Assembly: GCA_016490735.1 (NCBI GenBank)
Contig: JAEMWC010000033.1
Coordinates: 1,837,001 to 1,901,000, forward strand
Source: Pachyseris speciosa
Taxonomy: Eukaryota > Cnidaria > Anthozoa > Scleractinia > Pachyseridae
Length of the DNA stretch: 64,000 nucleotides
Direction: 5' to 3'
Part shown: positions 10,125 to 22,607 of the stretch, piece by piece
Layout of the letters: the number at the start of each line of letters is the position of its first letter
How positions within the stretch are numbered: the stretch's first letter is position 1
Position numbers and translations under genes: made by a program
The notes under the pieces: model-generated
What the model was told of the DNA's origin: nothing
The model's database searches: none
What the model saw: only the letters and a program-made list of their open reading frames with translations

Positions 10125-10527
10125 ATGTCGAACAACGGCTTCAATTCGAAGTAAGTTAAACCTGAAATGAAATTTGTGCGTACCCAAATTGAAGTTTTTG
10201 TTTTAGCTTGTGTTTTTATTTGAAATTGCGTTACAAGTGAAATAACACGTTTATTATAACAGTTATAACAACAAATTAATCCATCCTAAATCGAATCGTT
10301 GTAGCTTTCCACATCGACGTTTTGTTATCCCACCAGCCGCAAGTTTCAACGATTATGCGCTTGATCCATTACCACGAGGCCCTTTCCTTTTTGGAAGACC
10401 AGAGGCACCGGTACCGCCATACTCCATGGCGCAATATGCGAAGGAAAAAATACCAGGCGAAAGTCACGCAAGCACAAGAGGAATGGAGTATTTTTACTCG
10501 CGGGTCTCGCGGGTCGCCCGGGTCTAA
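10125..10527 (+). CDS. Two-exon ORF of 96 residues carried by the transposon
   Basis: Exon 1 is 10125-10150 (MSNNGFNS plus two bases) and ends at a consensus donor, AA|GTAAGT. Exon 2 runs 10263-10527 after the acceptor TTATAACAG, and the joined frame is open to TAA. The intron is 112 bp. The product is asparagine- and proline-rich, with RRFVIPPAASFNDYALDPLP and GRPEAPVPPYSMAQYAKEK, and it looks disordered. No catalytic domain is visible. It could be an accessory protein of the element, a captured host exon pair, or the N-terminus of a transposase truncated by a stop. The upstream TATA box supports transcription. Family unknown. Confidence 0.4.
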
Positions 10528-11222
10528 AATTGTCGACGATTCTTCTTCTTATTCTTTGTCGTCAAGTTTCATCCATAAAGCTCACTTCCGGCGTTTCTGC
10601 GCAAGCGCTAACTATAAAAGACAACTCACAACAGCAAGAATGATGCCTGTTGTCACGTATCGGAAAACGTCGATTCACCTTGTGTCTTTTGAAGTCTGAA
10701 CAACTAATTTGTTAAGAGAAGTGTCTATGCGAATGTTTGCAAGTTCGACTGCGAGAAGAAAGCTTTTAACATGACCAAACTTAACTCCAGATGGACTGCC
10801 GTGTTTCCCCGTGTCCGTTCCATTGAGATGTACATTTTGTTGAATAACTCAAGTACAGGATATCGCACACCCCTTAGACTTTGACAGGTACTTTATTTAC
10901 TATTTTTCCACAATATCTAAATTTCTGGACATTAGTTTTTGAATGATAAACGATTAGTTTCTACTTGTGTGACTTGAGACTGGTTTCAAATGACCGTGGA
11001 TTGACGTATTTGTAAACAGTTTTACTCTAGTCTGCTGATTATTTTTCTCCTCACATTTCATCGAGACTCCATTAACGTTTATGCGAAAAAATCCTACTTC
11101 GTTCGATAAGCGTTTCCTTTGTCAAACAATATTTATTATCCATCGAAGCGAAAACAAGTGTGCTTAGTTTTTTTTTGGAATCAATACACTATTTTTATAG
11201 TATTACATTACGATCAACTATG

Positions 11223-11290
11223 TGGCCTAGAGGTCATTGTTCCTGCCTCTGAAGCATCTAAACCAGGTTCGATATCTATTAGTGGCATAT
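11223..11290 (+). ncRNA. tRNA-like pol III promoter, degenerate SINE head
   Basis: TGGCCTAGAGG (11223-11233) fits the A box and GGTTCGATATC (11266-11276) fits the B box, at tRNA-like spacing. The anticodon stem does not pair well, so it is not a functional tRNA. A T-run follows at about 11300. Confidence 0.4.
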
Positions 11291-11752
11291 ATCGCGGTTT
11301 TTTTTTTTTTTTTTTCGTTTCTCTTTTTCTTCTTCTTTTAGAAATATTTTTTTACAAGTTTTATAATTATTGTTCTCAATGGTTGAGCTGTAAAGCAATT
11401 TTGTAATTTTAGAGGGATATATGTTGATAGGGTCTAAAGAAAGACTGCAACACAAGCTAAGCGCAATGCGTCCGATGTAAGAAAGACAGGGGACAGACTT
11501 CTGTCTATTCTTTTGTTTAGCGCTAAATTAGGGATACAATACTGCTTTTTGCAAGCCCGAGTTTAAGCTAATTGTAGCCTCTTGTTATTATTTTTTTTAT
11601 CAAATTGCCGTTTTGATTGACAAACTGAGACAAGTAGTCATCTGGCTATTGTCTAAGTCAACAAGATCACTTTACCAGAGTAAACTTTTCTTTACCTTCA
11701 TTTACTGCAGTAAACGCATTAAACTATAGTAAAAGCCTAAGTGTCACCTCAA

Positions 11753-14700
11753 TCAATGCAAACTCTTTCCCAGAGTCTATCAAACTTATTATTGTGACGG
11801 ATGTATTCCCGACCTCGACGCAACCTCCCGTCAAAGAGAGCGTTGTGTGACACCCCGAAAAACGTATGACCTAAAGAAATCTGCAGCTGTTACAGCATTG
11901 CAACTGTTTTTTACCACAATATTGAACCAATTTCAAAAATAATTTTTATTACTGATCGTTTATTTAAGACAAAGGAAATAGACTTTCTGAATAAGATCGG
12001 TGTTTTGGCGTCTAGATTTCAGAATACCGCGGCCATTTCATCATCCATCATCATCCATCGAAGTTATTTCAGACATTTCAGAAATTTCCTATCTTGTCTT
12101 CGACAAGAATCCAATACATGGCAAGAAATGAGGGACACGCGTGCGTAGTTCGTAGCGACACTTAGAAAAATTACGCTAAAAACATGGTGAGCATAAATAG
12201 AGAGACTTGAGTGGAGAAAAATAAATTTTCTGACATACCTCTCTAAGCTTTTTACTTTTCCACTGGTTTCAATCTGATCCTGTTTATTGACATCGATAGT
12301 CGTTCTTTGACACAATAATTAGTGACTTTCCAGCTTTATCCGCCACGGTTTTGAACTTTGAAGTTAAGCTTTCAACTTTGGTAAGAAAAGTATGGCGGAA
12401 TGGCTTTTCCAGCTGAATCGCCTTCGAAAAATCTAACTTTGCAAGCCCGTGCCGGAACGAATTCTCTGGTATCAATCAGAAATATTGTTCCAAAACAATG
12501 TAGTTCACGTCGATTGAACTGTTTTTCTATCACAGTTTCGGTCCACCACGGTAATCAGCATTGAAGATGGACTTTTTTCAAGTCTACTTGGATAAAGATA
12601 AGTCTTCATAGAAGCGCCATGAGTGCTGTGAACGCTTCGCAAGTTCCAAGTTTTCGCAGGTTCGAAGTAGCGCCGGCCATTTTGTTATATCATTCTTCTC
12701 TTTCCCAGGCTTTTTACGGATAAAAATCCTCGGTAAAAGACTGAGAAAGACAGCAAATCCTTGCGGCGAGTTATCGGGAAAATTAAGAAGGAGGAAATCA
12801 AATTATCAATTCGCCGTGATCGTTCGAAGTACTGTACACTTTCAAAAGCCAAGAATGTCCGATATTTCACCTAAACAGCCAAAAATCGATTTACTTATTA
12901 GTGGAAATTTTCCAGATATCAAACATTCTTTATTATCTTTATTTCTTTGCTGTTGCAGACAACCGTAGATTACTCGACAGGGCCGCCATTTTTTTATTTT
13001 TATTTTGAAGGGCCTGCAAATTTCTATAGCAACGACCATCCAATAGCATCTCGCGAAAGAAAGAAAGTAATTGACAGCTCTCTAGACTGCTCTGAAGTGA
13101 CTCCGCCCTCTCATGTCCCTCATTTCTTGCCATGCGTGCCTGTCTCAGTTTAAGCAGTAAAATCAATCATATTTTTCTCCCAAAACAAATGTGTAGCATG
13201 TCTAAATAAGGGCTTTTTTGGTAGAAAAGCTCTGCTGGTTACTTTGTTTAACGTCAATAGCAAGGGGAAAAAAGTTTCATTAAGCTTTCAAAGTGTTACC
13301 CTATCAAAGGGTAAGCCGTTTTTAAAAGGGGTTAAAACTATTTTTTGCAGGCCATGAAAGCTATTACTCAACCGTTTTCATGTTATAGTATTCTCTCGCC
13401 AACCACGACGTTTTGAGTTTGAGTTATTTGGCAAACAAAAAAATCATCGTGTTTGCCATACCCTTTTCAAGTCGATGTAAGGAAAATAATCCAAAACAGG
13501 TCAAAAGTTTTACGAAATGTTCGAAAAACTATTTTTCGTTTTTGTTTCAACTTAGAAAGCTGAAACTTTAGCAAATGTTACGCTTACTATCAAAGAATAC
13601 GACCAATGAAAATTATTGGAATTGGTTATATATTTTTGCCTTGAGAGTCATTTTAGTGAAAGTGGTCGAAAACACTGTAATGTTACAAAAATGCCCTATT
13701 TGTCTGACGTTTCGGGGTAAATTTTATGGCAATTTCTTCAGTCTTTAGGAACTTCAGTGCAATAAAAGAAAATAACATGTCTTTCTTATGTTAAAGCCGC
13801 ATTTTGACCAATACATAAGTGCGTGTAAGTATGTCATGTTGATATAGGCTGTAGCTTTCACTATGCTGCTGAGGCAAAATGTCACCAAGAGTAACTTTAA
13901 ATACTAAAGAAACACGGAAAACATATGTATTGTTTCATTTCAAAATATTTTTCCCGAGAACTAAGGTGTCTCAGTGTGAAGGGTTAACGGCATTTGATTA
14001 GTGACGGGTCACACCTTTTTTGTTTAACCCCTTAAACCAAATTCACATTAGCGTCATAGCTAATCAACTAAAATTTATACAATGACATAAAGAAAAGATT
14101 AAACTTTTTCCGTTCATTTCGTTCTGCTCTTGGTGTTAATAAAGACGGACATACGAGTTTCAAAGCACATGGGCCCGTTTCTCGAAAGTCCCGGTGACAG
14201 CCCGAAACCATGTTTTAAAATCAAAATCTCAAGAAAACTAGGGTGTGTTCTGACCTCTAATGAAGTCCATTTTGTTTCTTTAGCTGATAATAATAGAGCC
14301 AGTGAACTAGTTTTGGAATTTCGTACTCAAATCTAAAGGTTCCCACTTTATGTTGTTATGCAGTGTTGCTTAGATTGGAGGCATCTGTTGTCTTTGCGTG
14401 GCCTTGCCGTTGTTCCGTTATGCTGGCAGTGTGAACCAGGATTTTTCAAGAATGTTATTTGTTCATAATTCCTTGTAGTTGGGAAATGATTGTTTGTTTT
14501 GTTTCTTTCTACTCCCTTACTTTCTGGACTTTTTCTGGTTAATCAAACAAGTGTACAGTAACTTGATATGAGATAGCTGGGGGCTTCATAAGGCGTGGTC
14601 ACTAAAATAAGGCCGTGTTCTGATGGGACCAGCCATTTTTGGTTGGTTTGGTCGGTAAATGCTTTCAACCAACTCAAAATTCGATTGAAATGGTTGAAGG

Positions 14701-15185
14701 CGATGGGTAGCGTCCGCTGAAGTTTTAGCAGGCGTGCGTTTTTCAATACTTAGAGAAACATTTAAAGCCGGAGAAGTAATTTTGAGGTCGGTTTTCTATC
14801 GATTTGTAATAGCTTTTGGGGAAAACTAGCTCTATGCATTCCTCAATTTTATATCGTGTTTTATCAAAAGATGTTTAAAAATATCAGAAATCGAATTTCT
14901 GTTAATGAACCAAGTGCACGTAAAACAGTTTTCAGGCCCCGGGAGTTTTGAGATACGCGCGCCAGGCCGCGCGTTGCTTGGGCTTTGCGTGTTGTCAACA
15001 AGCAAACGTCAGATTACAGTTTGAAATTTCTCAAAGTATTTAACATCAAAGAATTACTCCAAAGGCAGGAGAAGTTGGCATTCCAACCAGTCTCCCTTTT
15101 TACGACCTAATACCCGCGCAGAACACCGCAAACTACACGCGCACGCGCACTTTTCGGCAAAATATTGAAACACCAAAAATAGCTT
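11753..15185. other. No gene recognised
   Basis: A 20-bp inverted pair (ATGGCAAGAAATGAGGGACA at 12119 and its complement at about 13114) brackets about 1 kb, and both copies read MARNEGH. I could not extend the match, so no element is claimed. CAT-rich simple sequence lies at 12041-12060 and TACCCTATCAAAGGGTA is a small palindrome near 13297. GGGCCCGTTTCTCGAAAGTC near 14171 is typical of dispersed repeats. Confidence 0.4.
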
Positions 15186-15187
15186 TT

Positions 15188-15602
15188 TGTAAATACGGTA
15201 CTTCCTCGAACAAGCGCCAGGCGCTTATTTAAAATTTCCGCCAGCAAGGGGGCGCTTAATCAAGGGGGGCACTTATTAAGTTTTTCTTAAGGAACTGTAC
15301 CTTCATTTTGGTTTTAAAAACACATAGAATAACTCTGAAAGCACAAGGATATATTAATAAATAATTGGAAATGAACTAACGGAAAACAACTGTTCTCCTA
15401 CATGTATTGATGCTGGTGTAGTTGAAACTTAAAAAAAATATAAATTAAGTGACAATAGAGAGAAGTTTTCCTTGAATCTCTATTATTTAAGAAAGTGAGG
15501 GGGAAGGGGGTGCTTATTTCCTATTTTGGCCAAGGGGGTGGGTGCTTATTAGGGGAGAGCGCTTACTGGTGCGTGGGTACTTATTCGAGGAAAAAATGCT
15601 GT
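15188..15602. mobile_element. MITE with TTCCTCGAATAAGCGCC-type ends
   Basis: The left end contains TTCCTCGAACAAGCGCC and the right end its inverted match ACTTATTCGAGGAAAAA. Inside, GCGCTTATT and GTGCTTATT recur. It has no ORF. The ends have diverged and I cannot define a target duplication. Confidence 0.45.
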
Positions 15603-15888
15603 GCTAAGGCCGGTTAGCGCGTGTTACCACAAAAGAGTAATTGAAATATTTATAGCTACAAAAACCTCTGACAAAATTCAGGACACTTTTAAACAGAATT
15701 TGAATGCTTTAGGATAAAGTCTTTTCAGAGGCGACCAATGGATTTTCTCCACAAATATACATGTAACATCAGTTGATAGATATTTTTGCTATTTATCCTA
15801 ACTAAAACGTATGCAGCATAGGTTTTTATACTTCTACTTTAGCAAAACATGTTTTTTCAGTCAAAAACAAAGTCATAATTTTGAATCA

Positions 15889-15945
15889 GGGGGAAAGGGT
15901 TTGGGGGTGGTAGCGATAGGTGAGGGGGGTGAGGGGGGGGGGGGT
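15889..15945 (+). other. G-rich tract with quadruplex potential
   Basis: Multiple runs of three to twelve G within 57 bp, including GTGAGGGGGGGGGGGG. No gene overlaps it. Confidence 0.6.
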
Positions 15946-16511
15946 AAAAGGATTAATTCTAACCCAACAATAATGTCACACACTGTACTAAGAGCCATCA
16001 GTACTTAATATCCGCAAATGGAACTTCAAAATGTCTTACTGAATGCATTTCCATAAAAACACTATCCACTTTGAGTGTATTAGATCAATATCGACTAAGT
16101 CCCTCTATGGTAAACACTTGTGCCTAAACTATAAAAAAAAAAAAAATTCAGGTCTTTCTTAGCAGTAGGTCATAAATGCACATGTATTATTAGTATAAAC
16201 CACTCCAATTTCTGCTTTAAGTGTTTTCAGGCTATCTGGCCAAGCCAAAACTTATGACTACTACCAAATGAACTGGTGTTTCCTAAGCAAGGAAGACAGG
16301 TTACCATGACTACATTTACTTTCAGTAATAAACATCTCATGCCAAAAAGATGTTGCACATACTTCTCACGATTCCTGAGAAGTGTCATTGTGTTTCTATA
16401 ACCTCAACTGCTTTAAGCCATCAAACAATAAACTTAAACTTATAACCCTTAAGGTCTGGAAATTAAATGTGGCGAATAAATGTTATAATAACATAAGCTC
16501 CTCACACTCTT

Positions 16512-16700
16512 TACAGTGGATAGATCAGTTTTAACAGCTGCTTTGTTGTGGTCACAAGTGGAAAACTGGAAAACACAACTTTTTCTGGAATGTTTATTGT
16601 GTGTTTACAGGGGATAGATCAGTTTTAGCAGCTGCTTTGTTGTGGTCACAAGTGGAAAACTGGAAAACACAACTTTTTCTGGTATTTTTATTGTATTGCA
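16512..16700. repeat. Two tandem copies of a 94-bp unit
   Basis: The unit starts GGATAGATCAGTTTTA and ends CACAACTTTTTCTGG. The copies begin near 16518 and 16612 and differ at few positions, so this is a recent local duplication. Confidence 0.9.
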
Positions 16701-17275
16701 ACCAATCAGATGTGAGAAGAAATTGCACAACTAATTATAATCACTAGAGTAATAAGCATTAAGGTTAGCATTAGTCTTGCAACAGAAAACTGGATTCTTC
16801 TCCATGAGAAAATTAATCCTTAATCATACCCGTCAGATTACTGATGATAATTATACTTTCTTGTTGGAGCTAAAGCACCAGCAAAGGGTAGCTTTAAACA
16901 ATATTTTACTGAAAAGAGTTAATGAATCGAGAAAGCATTTGAACTATTCTGTAGGTTTTGCAGTTAAATGTTGCAGTTTCATCTTGCATGTGACTGGCTG
17001 CAAGAAACATTCCAAAATAATTTAGTGTTCATGGTTTTCTGGGTAAGAATTCAAACCCTGTCCAAATATTAAATAACCAAACCCAAAGTTTCAAGAGAGA
17101 CAAAATCTACCCCATTCAGATGATAATCTATATGTAACTCATCATAATAGCAACCAATTTAAAAAAACCTGGAGAAATCGTGGTCACCACATCTAATGGG
17201 GCAGAGCAGAGAAAGCCATAGGTGCAGTTTTTAAACAGAAATACTCTCCCTTTGTCAGCAGGAATTTTGTTCATT

Positions 17276-18191
17276 TTATGTGATCTCATTTTCATCTTGT
17301 TTCAAGATAGGTTCAGTACTGTGTTCTATTAGGATCACACTGAAATTTCCACAATGACTAAAAGTGATACAAATGCACTTATTGCTTTCTCCAACACACC
17401 CTTCACTTATCAGGTGTTCATGTTTCTTTAGTTCAACGCTTAAGGCATCTTTCATACTTCCCCCACATTCTTCCTTTTCCAGCATTTGACGAACCGCCAC
17501 CTTTGAAATAGGCACTGACTTCACAATCGTTTCCTTAAAAAGGCATCTGATCTGGTCAAGTTCTGATTCCATAAACACATTCCGCACACTACTTCATACA
17601 GTCGGTGTCATATGTCACTGAGTTGTCATTGCAAAAGGACCTCTCAATTCTTTGCTGCAAAGTTTCCTCAGCAGATGGTACAATGTAGTTGGTGACTTGT
17701 CGTATCACCACTGCATGTGCCCTTACTTTGTCATACACTCTTTTTGGTTTTTCATTTCCAAGGAGAGGATTCCCAGAAATTTTGGATTTCACTGTACCAT
17801 TTGAAATTGCTTTTTTCTCAATTTCCTTTTGAAATAAAGTTTTAAGCATTTCCTCTTTGTCACTGCCCCATAAAACTCTAGGAATTGTGCTTAGACATTC
17901 TTCTGAGGTAGCATCACCTGCTGGAGTGGATGTACATGTAACACAACTCTTTGGATCTGCATGGCCCTCATCTTCCTCATGAGTATCACCATGCATAACT
18001 TTATGCAGTTTCTTTGAAGCTTTAACAGAGGACAATGATTTCTCATGTAGCTTGTAATATCTTCGGGCAGTGCCAGAACTATGAGCCATTAAATCAGCCA
18101 AATTTCCTTGAACTTCACTGCTATAACTAAGTCTGTGCACTCCTGTAATGGCCGACTTTGACTTATAGGCAAAGTAGTTGTAACCCAATAA
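17276..18191 (-). pseudogene. Tyrosine-recombinase-like C-terminal fragment with SANT-like segments
   Basis: A minus-strand open stretch starts after a good acceptor (GTGTGACAG) at 18191 and stays open to 17589. After a one-base frame change it continues to 17276. NLADLMAHSSGTARRYYKLH resembles the end of the tyrosine recombinase fold, where a conserved His/Trp position is followed by the catalytic Tyr (LGHSS...YTH in bacterial members). The following SLSSVKASKKL resembles Crypton- and DIRS-type tails and related cnidarian proteins. Next is RVLWGSDKEEMLKTLFQKEI and later MESELDQIRCLFKETIV, which look like two SANT/Myb-like helices. Earlier exons with the Arg-His catalytic boxes were not found, so the gene is truncated and frameshifted, or a second intron is hidden at the frame change. 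Confidence 0.45.
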
Positions 18192-18830
18192 CTGTCACAC
18201 TGTTTCATATGGCCTCCAGACATGCTCCCAACGACATTTGTCAGCCTGTTTGGAAAGCAAAAAGAAAAAATATATCTACATGTTGTTGAATAAGGTCTTT
18301 TGTTTTGTTGAACATTTCACATCCAATACTTCATCTTCATCACAGACTGTCCAAGAAACTGGTTTCCAATAATCAGTTTCTACTACAACACTACCAGTTT
18401 CAGTTTTCAGTGAAAATCATTAATGGGGCAAATGAAAAAGCTGGCTGCTATTTTTTAATCTCACAATATTGACAGGACAAACTAAAATTGTACCGCTGTA
18501 TGTATGCCAAGGGTTAAATTCTATCTATTGGCATTTACAACGAACCAAAAAGGTCTCATCTCTTAATAGGTGTTGCTAATGGACATGAACAGATTATTGA
18601 TAGAAAATTTTGCTACTACAATATACAGTGTTGAAAGGAGGCACTTGCCTTTAGTGGAGACGGTTCAGTACCGAACAAAGCAAACCATTCAATTTCAGAA
18701 GCACGTCTCATTTCCCCTAAAATTTAAAACAAATACAACGTGATATTGTCTGGAAAGTTTGAATGTTACTTTATCGTGCAATATCCATAAGAATTTCAGT
18801 TAATCTTACTACTAAAACGACCACAGTCTA

Positions 18831-19163
18831 ATGCACATGTCATCGGCTTCCCCGTGGGGCCGACCCCCGGGCTAACCAGGGGGATTGTAAAATCAGTCAA
18901 GCAAACTTGAGGAATTTCCCCGGGGAGTCGGGAAATCTCTCAAGACAAAGCCCCCTGGGTGAGGTGTCTCTCAGCTGAAAATCTCCGTGACATCCTTTTC
19001 AAACTTGTGAACTCCCCCACCCCCTAATCTTTGATCGTGAAACAATGTCAAGATTTTCCCCTACCCTCGGGCATAGAATCCCATCCATCTCCTTATATTC
19101 CCCCACATATCTCCCTGGTAGGCCCGGGGGTCGACCCCACGGGGAAGCCGATGACATGTGCAT
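18831..19163. mobile_element. MITE with 42-bp inverted ends
   Basis: The left end ATGCACATGTCATCGGCTTC and the right end are near-perfect inverted repeats of about 42 bp, with one mismatch in CCGTGGGGYCGACCCCCGGG. It is 333 bp long and GC-richer than its surroundings, with no coding capacity. Confidence 0.85.
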
Positions 19164-20833
19164 AAATTGATCGAGTATCAACCAAGATGGCGTCACGTCT
19201 GAAATCATGAATTTCTTTCTTCACAAGGCATTTTTTGCTGATTTTAGCTTGAGCAGACTATTTCGCTGCAGTTTTTACATGACCAGAAATCCGCGTCACG
19301 TTTATCAGGGGAAAATTTATTCATGCGTCACGCAGCCTTTAAAATGGCCGTCGGAGTTACTAAAGAATGTATGCTTATTTTCCGCACGTCGCATATAAAA
19401 ACTAAACTGTTAACGGAGTGTTCTAATTGTTGTCTATCAGACTGAAACCTTAAAAAAACTTCAGACAATTTTCAATTGAAAAACGTCGGCTACTGACTCC
19501 TATACAGTCACCATTTTAGTCAGATTTTACTAAAATTACTCACCTTTAATACAAATTTTGCAATGCAATTCCTCGTTCTGACAATCTTCCGCACGTCCGA
19601 GAAAAATTACTTGGAAATGAGCTTTCCAAAATAGCCGCTTTTAAGCGGTTCTGTGAAGGATAAGTCCAGACCAAATCACAACGAAAATGTGCAAAATTAG
19701 CAGCCAGTCGATGTTAGGCTTCGTCGAGCAAACACTCCCCTGAGACTTTCTGCTCGTTCTATTCAGTTTGACATAAACCAAGCCTTTTTTGCATAAGTCC
19801 GCTGGTGTAAAGAATTGCTTTAATTTAGTCGCTTCAAAAGCCGCCATCTTGGAAACTCGCGTGTCTAGCGTGCAATCGCGCGGGAGCAAAATGTCGCCGA
19901 TTTCTGGTAATGAGCTGCTGTTTACGGATGGTTTCAGTTTAAAGCTAGGATTATCACTGTTCTATTCTGTATACTTTTCCCTATTTCGAGGAGTTTTGTA
20001 GCAACAAAAAGTATTTCAAGGGAGATCTGGGGTCGACCGACAAAGAAACTGGGAGCCGAGGAAATGTTTTACTCGCATTGAGGCCAATTGACTTGTTTTT
20101 TAAAGATTGTATTATTTGTCGATTGGCCGTGATTCAGTTTCTTGGTTGCTGTTAACGCAGCAAGCTGATGACAAGAGATGGGCAACCAATCATTTGTGGC
20201 CTTTCTCTCATCTTCAAACATTGGCCCCAGAGAACAAGCTCCCCTGTTTTGACTACGGGCTATGAATGGCGAGCACTAAGCTGAATAACAGCCAAACTGA
20301 GAAAAGATTTACTGCAGGCTTTGAAGAAAAACTTTTCTTTAATTTCAGTTAACAATTATAGGGTTCCTGATTTTGAAGAGAGCTAGTTCTTTATATTGTC
20401 AGGGTTTAATTCCTCTTGTTCCACAAGTAGTGTATCATTTACGTCCATTATGTGTGACCGCCTAATTGCCTAATTGAATATAACTGTTCGTCGATATCAT
20501 ATTGAACGTTACTCAGGGTGCAATTTCACAACTGCGCCTTAGGGAGTCTCCCATTGTTTTCTGGAAACCAAAAGCAGTTTTATATAAGTGGTTTGCACTT
20601 TACGTCATCCCCACCATGTTGTTCGTCCACCAGCTGATTTCTTCGTTTCACCATCGTTATCTGTGTCTCTAGAGAATGGCTGCAAACCACCTATAAACTC
20701 TTTTTCTTAGACCATCGTTGTCTGATCAAAAATACAACACAAACAGCGGTGATAAAAACGGTGAAAAAACAAATTTCAATACCAAAACTTAACTTTTCTC
20801 ATGCTAAGCAAAATACATGTTCAAAGTAACCGT
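19164..20833. other. No gene recognised
   Basis: ORFs at 19207, 19641 and 19789 lack domains and splice context. GCAAAATGTCGCC near 19887 looks like a possible gene start region but nothing convincing follows. Confidence 0.4.
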
Positions 20834-20836
20834 TAA

Positions 20837-21265
20837 GGCTGGGAAAACGGCGTCAACATCCGTTTTGTTAAGCTACAATCTCGAAACCGTTTGCCACCCC
20901 CTTTCAGCCGTGTTGAAACATGTTGAATGGAAGTTGAATCGATGTTCAATGAGTTTAAAAGCGTTAAAACTTGGCTTCAACGTCCATTCAATATTTCTTT
21001 TGTTATCGTGAATGTTGAACGATGTTGGAGCCGTTTGCAACCCGTTTTCAACATTGTTAGGTATGCGCGTGCTCACTAATTAGTCTCTCAAAGACGTATC
21101 CATAGTAACAACCGCGGTACTGAATACTAAGCCTCTTGTGAAGCTTTGTTGAATCAAATGTTGATGATGCTTTGGAACCGTTTGCCAATCCCGACGTTCA
21201 ACATCGTTCAACAGGGTGAAACAAAACGGATGTCAAAGCAAATGTTGAAACCGTCTGCCCGGGCC
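20837..21265. mobile_element. Harbinger-like MITE with TAA target duplication
   Basis: TAA flanks both sides (20834-20836 and 21266-21268). The left end GGCTGGGAAAACGGCGTCAA matches the reverse complement of the right end, GGCCCGGGCAGACGGTTTCA. The interior repeats TGTTGAAACC/GTTTGCA motifs in both orientations. A three-base TWA target fits PIF/Harbinger elements. Confidence 0.65.
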
Positions 21266-21929
21266 TAATATATATCTATATAGACGTCGTGACAGGAATT
21301 AGTTAAGTTTGTCAACCCCCATAAAATTGAATCCAGTGACTGGGCAATTATGTGTCTTAAGACCAAACAACTCTGCACAGGCAATATTCTTCGTCAATTT
21401 TGGACGGATTTTAGGCATCTTGGGTAAATAGAGAAATCCAAGATGGCAGATCAAGCTGAGATGGCAACCCTGTAGCCGGAGCTAAGTGAGCCACTTGGTC
21501 TATTTCAAAGAAGACAGTTCACGGTGTGCTATGAGTCCTTCGCGTTTCATTGTTATGGCCTTGATCGTCTTGAAGATCAAATTTCAAAAATATCCATCCT
21601 TCCACCTAAAATCAGGACCAGTGGAAATGTTTTCATTTAAAACGTGGTTGACATCAAATATTAGTTGTTTGAGACGCCAAAGGGTAAAAGTCGATTTTTT
21701 TTTTCACAAAATAGTTGGTATTCAAACTAAAATACCACGTGACAACAGTCAGGGACAGTAACAACAATACTAGATGGCACTTTATGAGTGGCATATATAA
21801 CATCCTTGTTTCCCTTCTGCGTCTTCATTTGCGTCGCGTGTTCGCTCGTGTGTTTCTTCGACAAGTAGTTATTACTATGTTGTTCCTTGTGTTTGTGTTG
21901 CGTGCTAAGGCTTACCTATAATTTACAAA

Positions 21930-21962
21930 GATTGATTGATTGACTGATTGATTGATTGATGG
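21930..21962 (+). repeat. (GATT)n microsatellite
   Basis: Tandem GATT with one GACT, followed by GGATCTTTAATAAAG. It may be a retroelement tail, though no LINE coding sequence precedes it. Confidence 0.8.
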
Positions 21963-22607
21963 ATCTTTAATAAAGATTTCAACACATTTACAAACGTGAC
22001 TGATCCGCAAATAGCACTGGCTAATCTAGCCGGATCAGTCATTTATATGCAAGGGAAGTCTGCTAAAGTGCCCAGGCATATGTTAGTTTATTGTTTCCCC
22101 CCTACTTGCGTCCCTTCGCTTTTTCCGCTCCAGTTCGCTTGTTTTTTAAACAGTCCCTGAATCCAGCTATAACTGGTGAATTTTGATGCTATTTTTCTGA
22201 GTGAAGCATGTATTTAAGTATGAGTTCATTTGCGTTGCGTGTTTCGGTTCGCGTGGTCTGGATATATACAGAGTACCTCCCAAAAATCAGCTCATTAGTC
22301 TTTGCCTTCTCGTCTTGTGAGTTCCTTTATGGCACCACAGGTGTAAAGTATAATAGTCGGGGAACTCCAATGTTTTTTTTTTAACTCACGCTTACAAAGC
22401 GAACTTGACCTCCACGTTTCTCTTTCCGGACATGGTCATTTCTGTACTTTGCTAAGGCTGCCAGGACAATAGTTTAAGAACGGTGCAGACAACCACTATC
22501 ACGATTCTTACCAATGTATGGAAACTAGCTGAGTGGGTGATCGACACGCTAATGGGCCATAATGGATGCCGCTACTGTTGCAGCCGCTTCTGATGATGAT
22601 GATGATG

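Larger units (their letters stand above)
9787..11752. mobile_element. DNA transposon with imperfect 35-bp terminal inverted repeats
   Basis: The left end TTGAGGTCACACTTAGGC matches the reverse complement of the right end (TTGAGGTGACACTTAGGC) and the similarity runs on for about 35 bp. Both subterminal regions repeat a small palindrome of the form TTTACYATAGTAAA several times, likely transposase binding sites. No clear target duplication flanks it. The interior holds a TATA box, a spliced 96-residue ORF and a tRNA-like promoter, but no recognisable transposase, so it is non-autonomous or of an unfamiliar type. Confidence 0.65.

Noticed and set aside
12118..13134. A 1-kb transposon bounded by the inverted pair ATGGCAAGAAATGAGGGACA
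   Set aside because: The match ends after about 20 bp and no target duplication is present.
15889..15945. G-rich tract as telomeric repeat
   Set aside because: It has no TTAGGG periodicity.
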